From Homalodisca vitripennis (lineage: Eukaryota; Arthropoda; Insecta; Hemiptera; Cicadellidae): DNA of 64,000 nt. The stretch covers positions 1-64,000 of the forward strand of contig NW_025776784.1 of assembly GCF_021130785.1 (NCBI RefSeq), given 5' to 3'. The notes under the pieces are model-generated. The model saw only the letters and a program-made list of their open reading frames with translations. It searched no databases and had not been told where the DNA came from. This document shows, piece after piece, positions 47,441 to 58,725 of this stretch. Position 1 is the first letter of the stretch; the number at the start of each line of letters is the position of its first letter. The translations under genes and the position numbers were made by a program.

Positions 47441-48900
47441 AATCTCACATGTCAGGTGTTTATGTAGTCCTGGTTGCCCTAAGTTTATGCTTAAGCGATC
47501 ATTTGTAGAGGAAAATCTTCGTATTTTTAGACATCTTCTGGGTGGGGAAACATGGCATGATGTTTATGCGGCTAGAACAATGGATGATAAAATGAGCTTG
47601 TTTATGTCCTTTATAGAGTTTTATTTCATTCAGGCTTTTCCTGAGAAAAGAGTTCGGATTCGTGAGCGTTCTCCAAATGCCAAAGTGTCTTTAACCCAGG
47701 AGCAAATTGAGCTACATGAATTGGTTGTGCATTGGTATTATAAAACTAAAGACCTGAGTTCCTCTGATGAGAGAAGAAAACACTACCTTTCTTTGAAGAG
47801 GCAATTTAGGGCTAGTGTGAGGGAAGCTAAGTCATCTAAAGTTAAACATTTACTGCGGACTTCCTCAAATAAAGTTAAGACTGTGTGGGACATAGTGAAC
47901 GAGCATAGAGGTAAGGCAGGAGTTTCAGCAGATATCCCTCGAACCATCAAGCATAGCAATGGAGTCGTTGTTAGGGATCCGAAAGACGTTTCCAATTTGT
48001 TCAATGATTTCTTCATTAATGTGTCGAATGCAAGTTCATCTTCCACATCGTTGTCTCTTCTTCAACAACAATCAAGTGCTCATTTTTATTTTCACCTGTT
48101 TCTGAAGTGGAAGTATCTGACATCATCAGATCTATAAAAGCAAAGGCTTCTTCTCGCTTCGACAATATATCATCGAAGCTTCTTAAATCATGTACGGAGT
48201 ATTTTGTTAGGCCACTTGCCCATTTGATAAATTTTCGTTTTGAAATGGCGTGTTTCCTGACATTTTAAAGTTGTCTATAGGGAAGCCATTGCATAAAAGG
48301 GGACTGGTTGAGGAACTTGATAATTTCGGGCCTATTTCGATCGGATCGACATTTTCTTAGTTGTTTGAGAAGGCAGTTTTGATAAGGTTAACGGCTTTCC
48401 TGGAGAGTAATAACGTTTTTTTTTTTGGCAAACAGTTTGGTTTTGTCAAGGGATGCTCAACTGCTCACACTGAAGGCAATGTTTTGCTCTCTTGGATAAA
48501 GTTGTTAAAGCTCTTGATGAGGGAAAGTTTTCTGCTGGTATCTTTTTTGATTTAAGAAATGCATTTGACATGGTTTCGCATGAACTTCTTTTGCAAAAGC
48601 TTGATAGAGTGGGTGTGCGTGGCTTGGCAAAACCATGGCTGTCATATTTCTTGAGTCAGCGTAGACAAGTTGTGGAAATTCCATACGTTGACGTAAATAC
48701 TAGGAAAATATGCTTTTCTGACGAGCAGATTGTCAAGACGGGTGTTCCACAGGGCTCCATACTAGGACCCTTCCTCTTTATTTTGTATGTGAATGACCTC
48801 AGCAGTTGTGTTTTCGAGGGGTTTGTTTTGTTTGTTTGCTGACGACACATCACTTGTAATTGACGAGTCTTGCCGTTTCAATATGGAGATGAATACGTTT
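47409..48900 (+). pseudogene. LINE 2: linker and reverse transcriptase, frameshifted
   Basis: After the endonuclease, a linker (FVEENLRIFRHLLGGETW; VWDIVNEHRGKAG at about 47,880) leads into the polymerase: KLLKSCTEYFV region, GNKQFGFVKGCSTAH near 48,430, GIFFDLRNAFDMVSHELL (48,540), TGVPQGSILGPFLFILYVND (48,740) and, one base out of frame, FADDTSLVIDE (48,835-48,867). The catalytic Asp residues of motif A (FDLRNAFD) and motif C (FADD) are still readable. Frameshifts and a lost GC-rich stretch near 48,350 make it a pseudogene. Confidence 0.9.
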
Positions 48901-49221
48901 GTTCAGTGTAATTCAATATTCCAGTGGTTTCAGAGTAATGGTTTCGGCTGTGAATGCTGATAAAACTACATTGCTGGACTTTTCGATTTCATCAAGACGC
49001 AATGACTCTTTGAGTGTTTGGGTTGGCGATGCAGAGTTTTGTTCTGAGCGGATGGTCAAGTTTTTAGGCCTAATTGTCGATAGGAATCTTAGCTTCTCCT
49101 TTCACGTAAATCATGTCGCACTTAAATATGCGCCATGTCGCAATTTGTAATATTTATGACGCAATCCAATGCATGTTATATGTCGGTTTGGAAATAAAGG
49201 ATATTTTATTTGATTTGATTT

Positions 49222-49451
49222 GACTGTTCAGGTTATCACAGTCATAGTTTACCGTTCAGTTTATCACAGCCAAATTTTTATCGCAGCCTTTTATACTGCA
49301 TTTTCATGGTATGACGTCCTTGGTAAAATTTGAATTTGATAAATGTGTCACTGTGGTTTTTTGAGTTTCTTATCCGAACACGAAAAAAGTGAACTAATTT
49401 GTATTTACTTTCATTTAACACATTAAAAGACCAGAAAATTAATAGAATAAA
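49222..49451 (+). repeat. Segmental duplication, copy 1
   Basis: Minisatellite remnant followed by unique flank up to AATAGAATAAATGT. Nearly identical to 50,097-50,330. Together with the LINE 3' piece it forms a tandemly duplicated block. Confidence 0.88.
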
Positions 49452-50096
49452 TGTGCTGATAATTTTGTTCTTCGTAGACTTTCATCTTTCACGGGAACCG
49501 ATGTGCTTCTGATTTCGTATTTTTCATTGGTTTATCCCTACCTTTCATACGCTGTTGAGATTTGGGGTTTTGAAAATTGCAGAACAAACCATGTCTTTCT
49601 TTTGCAGAAGAAAGCGGTGAGAGCTATTGCTGCATCCGTCAATAAGAATCCTGCAAATCAAATTTTAAGAAGTTCAATCTGCTTACTTTTCCAAGTATCT
49701 ATATTTACCACACATTTGTATGTTTTAAGCAAAATCAGGGCATTTTCGAGTCACTAATTCCACAGTCCAGACAATACCTCAGAAATAGCAACAAATTAAA
49801 TATTCCCCCCATGCAAACTCTTTTTTTAAACGTCACTGTTTTTATTATGCCGTAATTTTTTATAATTCTCTTCCTGTGGACCTAAAGAATGTAAATGATG
49901 TAATGGTCTTTAAGAGAACACTGAAGGCTTTTTTAATAGAAAAATGTTTCTACACACTCAGTGAATTTATTGGAAATAAATAGTCTGTATGTATAGATAT
50001 AAACTATACTTCTATTTTTTGTAATGTTTATGACGCAATCCAATGCATGTTATATGTCTGTTTGGAAATAAAGGATATTTCATTTGATTTGATTTG
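49452..50096 (+). pseudogene. LINE 2: duplicated 3' part with C-terminal domain
   Basis: Reads LLISYFSLVYPYLSYAVEIW, then FLLQKKAVRAIA (the post-RT domain missing from the copy at 46.7-49.2 kb), ahead of the same 3' end ATGACGCAATCCAATGCATG and TTTGATTTGATTTGA tail. It begins abruptly where the flank copy ends, which marks the duplication joint. Confidence 0.85.
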
Positions 50097-50330
50097 ACTG
50101 TTCAGTTTATCACAGTCATAGTTTACCGTTCAGTTTATCACAGCCAAATGTTTTATCACAGCCTTTTATACTACATTTCACGGTATGACGTCCTTGGTAA
50201 AATTTGAATTTGATAAATGTGTCACTGTGGCTTTTTGAGTTTTTTACCCAAACACGAAAAAGTGAACTAATTTGTATTTACTTTCATTTAACACATTAAA
50301 AAACCAGAAATTAATAGAAATAAATGTAAG
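50097..50330 (+). repeat. Segmental duplication, copy 2
   Basis: Second copy of minisatellite remnant plus flank, matching 49,222-49,451 with a few substitutions and small indels. Confidence 0.88.
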
Positions 50331-50750
50331 TTTGTACAAGATACATGGTCAGCTTGATTTTTTTACCAAATCAAATTTGTATTGATTTATTTTAATTTTT
50401 CTTTAATAAATAGATAATTCAATGTGTAACAAAAGTTGCAAGAAAGCTAACCACAGCAATAAATATATTCACTGTAATTATTAAATTTAAAATACGTGTT
50501 TTTGACATTACATTGGGTGAAAGTAAAACCCTCCTTTATCTACACAATAACAAGAATCTCACATTACACATTCTCTCTCCCCTACTATGATCACCGCACA
50601 CAAATCACTTTGGTCCCACAAGACAAAAGGGTCTTGGTTTGTTTCCCCCGGCAATGTTTACCTGCCAACCTAATTTGTGTTTCAGTGTCTAAAATGTACA
50701 TGTCAAGACTGAAAATGTGTCTTTGTCACAGTGTGATTAATCAGTCGTTA

Positions 50751-50752
<2 letters not shown>
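50331..50752. other. Interval without gene
   Basis: A plus-strand frame at 50,496-50,753 reaches the TA repeat; no family recognised. Confidence 0.4.

Positions 50753-50815
<63 letters not shown>
50753..50815. repeat. (TA)n microsatellite
   Basis: About 63 bp of pure TA. Confidence 0.97.
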
Positions 50816-50817
<2 letters not shown>

Positions 50818-52740
50818 TATGTATGGCTATTATGCATAATGACTAAATTTGGTAGCCAAAGTGATAAATTATGCATTCATGTGACCCCAGGTTTCGTTCG
50901 ATCGGTTTATTTGCATACATTGGCCTAATGGAAATATTTCGGCGAGTTTTAAAATGTACGATAGTTGTATTACAGGAATGAGTACAGTCACAACATTACA
51001 GCATCAATACTTGGTGCGCATCCACGTGTTGTAGCGTGTGAGAGATTAGTGAGATCCAGCGACTGTACCAACGACTGCCATCAGAGTCAAGAGAGTCATT
51101 AATGCCAACGTTACTGCACTGGCCCTAGAAATGTAGCATGCTCTAGCCAAATAATGACTAGTAACATTAATTCCTTACACAGAGTACACAATGTAAATGG
51201 TGTCCATGTAGAGAGTAACAATGAGCCTTGTATAGTCACTATTATTTTATTTTCAAAATGTAACATTCAGCCGTCTATAAATCTCTAAATATTGGTGGGT
51301 TTTGAAAACATATTATTAGAAACAACATAATATTAAGTAGTGACCAAATAAAAAAAATTTGTATTTATAATGCAGTAAGACACGAGCTGCAGAAATAGTG
51401 ATATTTTATTTTTGGAACGTTCAGAAAGGCACATCCTCCCATTAGTTTTTAACGTTTCAGTTTTTACCACTCTTTATCTTTAATGAGTAATTAAGATGGG
51501 TTAGAAATAAAAGTTTAAAAAGTACGCAAGATTGACTCTACATTTTAAAGCTCTTAATAACATAAGGAGAGTGGTATAATTGTTTTTGTTTCTAAGTGGA
51601 ATCTAACGTAGCATTGAACTGAAGGTATAGTATTTAAATTTGAAGTGTTAAAAAAGTTGTTTTTGTGTCGTTGGTTTTTCTACTTCTAATTTGAGGTATT
51701 ATTCAATGCATCATCCAATTAAAATTTTTTGAGTTTCCTCCAAACAGAATTACGGGAAGAGCAGGCGATTTTTTTAAAATATTTTAGCCCTTAGTAAGAT
51801 GCTATTTATCAGAAATTCTTCATCTGTTCAAAATTTAAGTGAAACCAAAGTCGATCCAGACGTCAACTTCCTGGGGTTACTAACATGAGCATAAAACACA
51901 ATCTGATAGCAATGATTTATAACCAGTAAATGATACTTCTAGGTCTTGCTGTAGAATCGTGCTATAACTATGTTCCATTAACTTTTCTGTAGGTGGAATT
52001 CTGTAGAAGTGGTCAGTTAATTCCAAGTGAGTCTTATGTCTTGTAAAATGTACTATTATGATGAAATAAATGCATTTATTCATTATTCATTTATCCATTT
52101 TCGAGCAGGTGGAATTTCAGTGAACACGTACGTATGTGTAAATACATCTATTAAGACGGATGCAACTGATTAGGGTCGTCAGACGTTAAAGTCCACAAAG
52201 GTAAAAAATTTCCTGATTTGTAACTTTGCCTTGAAATAAACCTCGATATACCTCACCACTATTTAACTCTACTGATACGCTGTTGCTATGAAACATTCAC
52301 CGGCGAAAATTATGGCCTTGAGGTTCTGCTTCCTCAACAGATAACACTGAAAGCAGGTCTAATTCAACACTATACTTGTCAGCTTTCGTTTTTACAATCA
52401 TTCAGACACATTTCTCACCTATCAACCTTCTTAATGAGGTTTCACTTCTTTCCAAAATACGTTTTACGTACATTGTACACATTTTTAATGGATAGTTTTA
52501 ATTTTGTTGAAATAAAACAAAAACGTGGTAAACGCTTTGCTGTAACACGCTTCAATAGTTCTGTGAAAACTCTTACAAACAATGCAGATTTTATTTGGAC
52601 TTAATTCAAGATTTTAGAACGTCCAGAAAAATGTTATTTCATCATTATTCTTGCAGTATTGAGAAAGTAAGTATGTTTTATTTAATCTCCCTCACACGTA
52701 CTCATGAATAATACCAATATGAATTTCGGGGGAGCCAGAG
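50816..52740. other. Interval with weak open segments
   Basis: A minus-strand frame at 51,880-52,083 has protein-like composition (THLELTDHFYRIPPTEKLME) and another at about 51,050-51,170 is hydrophobic (SAVTLALMTLLTLMAVVGT). Neither has convincing splice sites or a known family; possible transposon remnants. Confidence 0.3.
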
Positions 52741-52744
52741 TACT

Positions 52745-52960
52745 TTATTGTCTGAACGTTTAGAGAAGCCTCTCCCGCCAGTTATTAACGGGGGAAAACT
52801 ATTTCTATCCGTCTGTACACAAGATTAGTGTCGAACCAGTTAAATTAGAGGGTTGGAATTTGGTGTGAAACTTCCTTCTCTACAACCTCTACATCGGTAT
52901 TCTGGACTTTATAGTCCTAACTTCGCCTCTAATAAAGTCATTTTTCATTTCATTTCATTT
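52745..52960 (+). repeat. Retroposon-like tail with (TTTCA)n
   Basis: The end CCTCTAATAAAGTCATTTTTC runs into TTTCATTTCATTTC (52,936-52,960), the same architecture (AATAAAG plus pentamer tail) as the two LINE 3' ends. The preceding part (GAGAAGCCTCTCCCG; ATCCGTCTGTACAC) also resembles repeat A, so repeat A may be a retroposon. Confidence 0.45.
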
Positions 52961-53493
52961 CGGTATTGAAATTGGTAAACATAGGCACTCCGCGAGTATC
53001 GACTTTTGTACGCCAAAAAGTGACTCTGGTTACAATGGTCTTATAGGTAATGATGTCGACAACGAGGAAACAGAATATACAATTTAGTAAACAAACAAAG
53101 TTTACTAATTTGTATACTAACTTAAATTCTATGGAAACAAAACACATTACAGAATAAATTCTTAAACATGTTCTACCACTTCTATAATCATTATTACATT
53201 AGCAGTAGAGGCCAGTTTAATTTAATACAATGTCGTTTTAAATTGTGCGCGTTCAACGAAACAAAAATAAATCACAACACTACTATACGGATTTGTACAA
53301 CACGGTCTTAACGTTGTACCGATTGTAATTCTGGGGTAATTTGGATTACCGGTGGAAGGAGTAGGCCCAGAAGAATGATAAGGACTGGACAGTACAAAGG
53401 AGACTTCTATCAGCGAGGCGCGCATCGCAGATGGGAGTGTTTTGATAACGAAATTGAGAGGTGGGGTGAGGTAGACGTGCCGTACCTCCCGTC
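52961..53493. other. Interval without gene
   Basis: AT-rich at first, GC-richer with CpGs from about 53,400 (GAGGCGCGCATCGCAG), upstream of the promoter-like site. Confidence 0.4.
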
Positions 53494-53576
53494 TCAGTTG
53501 ATCTGTAGAAGCAGTAACGAGTCAAGTCTTTGAAAGTGCTTAGAGTTATTCTTGCTAATCGTCATCGAACCTGCGG
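53494..53576 (+). promoter_or_regulatory. Candidate core promoter and noncoding first exon
   Basis: TCAGTT at 53,494-53,499 fits the arthropod initiator (TCAGTY) with the A at 53,496. It follows a local CpG-rich patch. An 81-base possible first exon ends CTGCGG and is followed by GTAAGTGAAC, a near-perfect donor. No clear TATA box or downstream element. I cannot find the next exon with confidence; a possible one is at 54.92 kb. Inferred from short motifs, so tentative. Confidence 0.35.
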
Positions 53577-54920
53577 GTAAGTGAACTTTTTAACTGGAGT
53601 CCAGTCAATATTCATTCTTAATTATTTTGAATAATTTTGGGAAAAGAAATATTCTAAAAATTAAATTTAATGGGAATTTAGGAACTTGTCCTTTTGATCT
53701 GTGCAATATTAAACTTGTTGGTGCAGTGAGCACATGTATATAAAATTTTATGTAAAAATACTAAAAGAGTTTTTGTGGTTGTTACAGATGCTTTCAGCAA
53801 TATTAAATTCTAACACTGATCCTATAATGAGAAAGAACATTATAGAATATTAATTACTCCAGTTATTTTGCTTGTTATTCTTGTTATTGAAAGTGTGCTT
53901 CTGCCCGGTCCAATTTTGAGTTCATTACCTGTCTAATTATAGACCCGTGTTAACCAGGATTAAAGTATCTTTAGAGGATCTTTAAAATTACACGGCATAA
54001 TTTATAATGTTGGCTTACTTTACAAAACTCTTTTTTAAAAGGTTACCATAAATCTGTTGAAATAATTTAGTTAAAAATGATTTGGCTAATGCTCTCATAG
54101 AAAGAGAAAGTTCCTCACTGACAAGTCGAGTATTAAAACAAGCCTAATTAAAAACAAAATTAGTTTTATAAAGGAATAAACATTAAATTATTATACAGTT
54201 ATTTTCAATGACACAGATCTACACGATTAACTCGTTTGGTATGATATACACCTTAACACCCATTATGTTAAACACAACTCAACGGCAGTTGGAAAGCCTG
54301 GTACAAGTGCGGAACAAAACAGTCACAGATAAAATTATTATTTGTTTCCGCCAGGAAAGTGATTGAGATAAGATAAACGATAAGCTAACAGCTGTTAAAC
54401 ATAAACAGTATTAAAGTTAAACAAACTTTGACACGTCTCGAGCTTTGGATTGCTTTTAAAGTCTAGTTAACTTCATGAACTAAGATGATCCCTGACTTCT
54501 CCTCGAGTTGAGTTATAAACTTTGTACTTAGTATTTTACCTAATGAAGACTTCTCTTGAAATGATAAGATTTTAAACTAGTATTGCGTGATTACTGCATT
54601 AATCGTTAGATTTTGTTTACAATATCAAATTAGAATACACATGATAGTAATCCTAATTTTAAATTTTTTAGCTAGAAAATTAAGAATTTCATTCTAGGTG
54701 TGGATTTAGATTAGGTTTAGCTTTGGAGGTTAAATATTGCTTTTTTGACTCAGGTTTAGAACGTGACAGGATAATGTCAGAAGAAAACGCTCACTAAATA
54801 AAGTACACAACAGTTAGAAATTTTGATATATAAAACATTTGTTTTTTTTATAAAGGTTAGGATTTTATGCAAAATTGGCATTCAGAATTTCAGAATTGTT
54901 CCTTTAATAATTATTTTTAA
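53577..54920. other. AT-rich interval, possible intron
   Basis: Nothing recognised; would be the first intron if the preceding first exon is real. Confidence 0.4.
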
Positions 54921-54921
54921 C

Positions 54922-55062
54922 AGAAACACACGGGATACCAACTCTGCTTATTTGCAATGCACTAACACAAGAATGCGGTTTAAAGTACATAGTTTACAAC
55001 TGGACATCTGCTCTGGAACCTTGGGTTCACAAGACATATCGGAAGCAGGACTTTATGAGTAG
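54922..55062 (+). CDS. Weak exon candidate
   Basis: TTATTTTTAACAG is followed by an open frame NTRDTNSAYLQCTNTRMRFK, then SLQLDICSGTLGSQDISEAG and TAG at 55,060. It is less AT-rich than the flanks and could be the final exon of a transcript from 53.5 kb, but no family is recognised. Confidence 0.22.
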   Translation, partial: RNTRDTNSAYLQCTNTRMRFKVHSLQLDICSGTLGSQDISEAGLYE

Positions 55063-55754
55063 AAATGTATCGATGTAAAATAGCTGGTTAGACATGTTTG
55101 GACGTGATTGTCTTGTTACAAATCTAAACTACACAATATGATTACAAGCATGAGAACCAGGACGCAAGCTCGCATGATGACTGGCAATTGAAACTGAACA
55201 TCAACTTGAGCAGCCAAAATGCACCGTTGTCTCATGTAATGCTAACACAATTGATCACAGTGCGATCAAGAAGTTTGTTAGTAAATTGCAGTTTGTAACT
55301 TGCAGGCGGTGCCAGAGTCGCAGTACAATGGGAACTTGTTAGTCTTGATAGATTATCCTTATGGAGTCTGTGTTAGACTTAGTTTCCAGTACAATATGTT
55401 ATGTTTTTCTTTGAAAAGGTATCTTATTATGGGTAGATTAAATGAGTATAGCTTAATAGTTTTATATATGGTATGAAACGGGTTGAACTGTTTAACACAA
55501 TTACTAAATATTTTTTATAATTCTTATAAAACTGAACTTTAAAATATTTGGTTTTTTTAAGATTTGTTATTGAGGATGATTTATTTAAAAGGATAATAGG
55601 ATTGTGACATTTTCCATCGCTATGTGGCCAGTTCATTGCCACATTTTTTGGTTTTAAATTTTTGAGTGCATATAAGTAAAGATTTTTTCCTCAAAACGCA
55701 GTGTTTTATTTAATTAACATATAATGGTGGACAGTTTCTAAATACTGTTATTTT
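55063..55754. other. Interval without gene
   Basis: Nothing recognised. Confidence 0.45.
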
Positions 55755-56527
55755 GACGTGACAACGTCTTAAATTAGGTTGCGGCTCGGAGTCACTCATG
55801 AAAAAGTGTAACGCCCGGTAACGTTACGATGCCCGTCCAGTGGGTCCGCCGCACGGGATCCGCACGGGATAAAGCAGATAACTGTGGGTCCGCCGCACGG
55901 GATAAAGCAGATAACTATGTTTATTCGTGAAAATGTGGAGTGCTTAGATTCGTCATTTACAACAACTACAACAATAAAGGTAAATAATTGTACACTGATA
56001 TTTCATTATCGTAAACTATGATTGATTGATTAATTGTTAGATTGACACAAAAGTTGAGAAACTGAGTTTATAGGTTATGTCATACTATTGACAAATGTTA
56101 ATAGTGTTAAGTAAATTATTAGTTTAAATCACTCTGCAATCAATCGTAATTCAGTCGATTGAGAAGAAACAGCGCGTATTGCTAGTCAAACATTTAAAAT
56201 AACAAATTATAACCTCTAACCTGTCATAACAGTGCGACCGAACAAACGAACTAAACCGACCAATCATTACGCGCGGAGTTAGAATTTAACTGTGTTTAGC
56301 AAGAATTTCAAATTCCAATTTTAGTAAATGTTTTATTCAACTTTACCATTTACAATAACAAATTTTAATTAACTTCAAATTATGTACAATGTTTTAGTAA
56401 ACAAAATATATTTCTATAGTTAAAATTTGTGCAATTCTTATTTTCATTCAATTCCTTGTTCCTATTGTGCAATTTAATAATATTCATATCAATAAATATT
56501 CTACCGAGAAAAAGACGTTGTCACGTA
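55755..56527. mobile_element. DNA element with 15-bp terminal inverted repeats
   Basis: ACGTGACAACGTCTT (55,756-55,770) is repeated inverted at 56,512-56,526. The left interior is GC-rich with CpGs (GTAACGCCCGGTAACG) and holds a local tandem duplication at about 55,845-55,917 (TGGGTCCGCCGCACGGGAT with AAAGCAGATAACT). No transposase frame, so non-autonomous if an element. The target duplication is unclear; the right end may extend to about 56,560. Confidence 0.55.
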
Positions 56528-57050
56528 AAATCTTCGCCCGTAAAACCGACTTTACAGGCAACCATATTTTTTTTTTAAACACTTTTTTATTTACCTAAAT
56601 ATGTTAAAAAAATAACTATTAAAAATATTCACCTTTTGGATTTAGGATTAGCCATTCATTTCAGATCATCAACATGCCAAGTAATAAAAAGCCGATACCA
56701 CAGGATTCTACCAAGTAGTGTTATACTACGTCTCAATCAAGCATATATCTACCTTGAAGTTTTTGAGATTAAATTCGGACCTTCACATCTAAATGTATGT
56801 TCAAATGGCACACTGATATGCGGGAAAAACATGTAGGACGTCAACAGACCTCTGATCTATTGGATAGACGAGAGATCTCTCATCCAGGATGCCAAGAAGG
56901 GTAAGCAGGATCAGAACCAAAGAAACACGACGAGCTACACATCATTGGAGGTGATTGGTGAATATCTGACGTAACAACGCAACGTGAATAAATAGGTAGG
57001 CGTCGTTATGGTGGCAAATTTACTTTGTTGCCACATGTTCAATATATTAA
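56528..57050. other. Interval without supported gene
   Basis: A plus-strand frame at 56,636-56,836 and some GC-richer sequence to 56,980 may belong to the LINE fragment that follows, but show no clear RT motif. Confidence 0.35.
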
Positions 57051-57055
57051 AAACC

Positions 57056-57600
57056 GCTTAAGAAACCGTATCTAAGCATACATTTTGCAGCTCAATCGGA
57101 GCTGTCTGTAATTCGTTGAAGAGGTACTTCGTCTACGTACAGCCCCAGCTGCAGTATAGGATCCTTGCCTGGGACAGGGCCTCAGCGTGTATGTATTTGA
57201 GCTGCTATGTGTTACGCAAAGAAGCATAATTAAACCCATATTAGTGAAGGACAATTGATAATCTACTAATGCACTCTTTTAAGAATTTCCAGTCATAAAT
57301 ATTCGCCAATCGTACATTCAAGCTTACTTAATATTTATTTGATTTAACACTCAAGAAATATCTTCTAATATGCTTCATGACAGAAAAAATGTTCACTTAA
57401 CTGGCCTAGCTGCAATTTACGAAGCTTAAGTTCATACTACATTGTGCATCAGGTGTACCGCAGATTGGCTGTAGCAATAATTGAAGCGTCGCTGTGTACA
57501 GGCGGAGGGTCCGTAAGTGGCTGTTCCGTATCGGTGCTGCTGCTGCAGAGATGTTGATACAATCTCCGTACAATCATCACCTGTAATTATTTTTCAATTA
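57056..57600 (+). pseudogene. LINE fragment (family of LINE 1), ORF2 C-terminus
   Basis: Plus strand: TFCSSIGAVCNSLKRYFVYV followed by QPQLQYRILAW at 57,083-57,175 matches FAFNQLSAVLSGDSIRSVYF AYVQSVLQYGILAW of LINE 1. After a frame break, VYRRRVRKWLFRIGAAAAEM then LIQSPYNHHL and TAA at 57,583 match the LINE 1 C-terminus EYKRRVGRWLLSLGDAAAEA. About 200 bp between the blocks is degraded. No TTTGA tail is seen. Confidence 0.82.
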
Positions 57601-57827
57601 ATAATTTCTCCCTTCAAAGTAGATTTTCCATATTTTAGTTCATAATTTTAAATTTCAAGATTTGCAGTAATTTCTCCATTGATATTAATTAACTAACGTT
57701 TATTATCTATATTTTAAAGATTTTAAATAAAGTTTTTACACAACAGTTAACTTTAATTTGCTTCTGTAATTTTATCATTTTTAAAATTAAAAATATGCTT
57801 ATAATTGATTTATACTTAATATTAATA

Positions 57828-58086
57828 TAATCTATGGTTGCTTAATATATGACCAAACACTCCAATAAAATGAAAAAGTTTTATTTTGTGAGGCCTTTCG
57901 TGCTCAAAGAACACATCGTCAGACCCACATAACTGAAATAAAAGTTATGTGGGTCTGACGATGTGTTCTTTGAGCACGAAAGGCCTCACAAAATAAAACT
58001 TTTTCATTTTATTGGAGTGTTTGATCATATATTAAGCATTTAGAATTTCCAATAAGAAGACGCTGGTAAAATGTAATCTATGGTTG
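57828..58086. mobile_element. Hammerhead-bearing fold-back element with 13-bp target duplication
   Basis: Arms 57,839-57,934 and 57,943-58,038 are inverted copies over 96 bp with one mismatch and only 8 bp between them. TAATCTATGGTTG stands at 57,828-57,840 and again at 58,074-58,086, a perfect 13-bp target duplication that bounds a 233-bp insertion (57,841-58,073). Each arm contains a hammerhead-like core; in arm 2 this is CTGACGA (57,955-57,961), a six-pair stem II GTGTTC/GAGCAC (one wobble) with TTT loop, and GAAA (57,978-57,981). A 35-bp single-copy tail follows arm 2. A long target duplication suits insertion by reverse transcription, as in Penelope-like elements, rather than a cut-and-paste MITE. 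Confidence 0.78.
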
Positions 58087-58619
58087 TTACTTTTAATTAT
58101 AAACAAACAAAACTAATTTCAGTGACTTAAACAATGGTCAATACATATATTTTGTATAAGACCCATCTCTGCACGCAGTCAACTGATCTACGAAGTTATC
58201 TGAACAATTCCTTTCATTGTTGTTGTAATTCCTTATGTAAATTTAAATGTACAGTAAATATGTTTGTATTTTGTAAATAATTTAGAGTTGTGGCACTCCC
58301 AAAGATCGTGTTTAAGACAGATCTGGTTTTTTAAATGAGTAATTAACAAATGACTAAAGAGGATGACGGAACGACGTGACTTAAAGGAAGAGTTTTTAAC
58401 AAAGGGCATCTTTTGCAGTTTAAGTCTTTGGAGAAGACATGCAAGTTATGTTAAAATGATCTATCTTATTCTTGAACCGACACACCAACAAAATAACTTC
58501 ATCACATATGTTATGTCAAACTTATGATAAATTTTCAAACACACTCAGTTTTTGTTGACCGTTTTAGTGAAAACTTTGCCTCCACATAGCCTTTTGTCCC
58601 TAACACGAGTGTAGTCCCA
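58087..58619. other. Interval without gene
   Basis: Nothing recognised. Confidence 0.5.
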
Positions 58620-58725
58620 CTCCTTTGACAATTTGTATACAACCTCAGCAATACCTGTTACACGACACAAGGCGTGACGTACTTCTACCTTTATTTACGT
58701 GTTTTTGGTTTTATTTTATTGCCAC
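58620..58725 (+). repeat. Repeat A, 3' part only
   Basis: TTTGTATACAACCTCAGCAA, ACCTGTTACACGACAC and GGCGTGACGTACTTCTACCT, as at 59.93 and 23.45 kb. Confidence 0.65.

Larger units (their letters stand above)
46698..49221 (+). mobile_element. Non-LTR retrotransposon (LINE 2), nearly full ORF2, broken
   Basis: Order on the plus strand: 5' leader, endonuclease (46,746-47,440), linker (47,409-48,137), reverse transcriptase (48,150-48,900), thumb region to about 49,140, then a short 3' end GGAAATAAAGGATATTTTAT and the tail TTTGATTTGATTTGA. The C-terminal domain is missing, but is present in a second 3' piece at 49.45-50.10 kb. At least four frame breaks. It sits inside the 28-bp minisatellite. 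The TTTGA tail is shared with LINE 1, though the coding parts are clearly different, so they are separate families of the same broad group. Confidence 0.9.

Noticed and set aside
57449..57580. Minus-strand exon with acceptor TTACAG and C-terminus ...NLRYT
   Set aside because: The plus strand of the same bases matches the C-terminus of LINE 1, with a matching upstream block 300 bases before it, so the minus frame is a shadow.
58128..58191. Minus-strand exon with TTGTTCAG acceptor reading DNFVDQLTACRDGSYTKYMY
   Set aside because: Only 20 codons with no family match; not enough to call.
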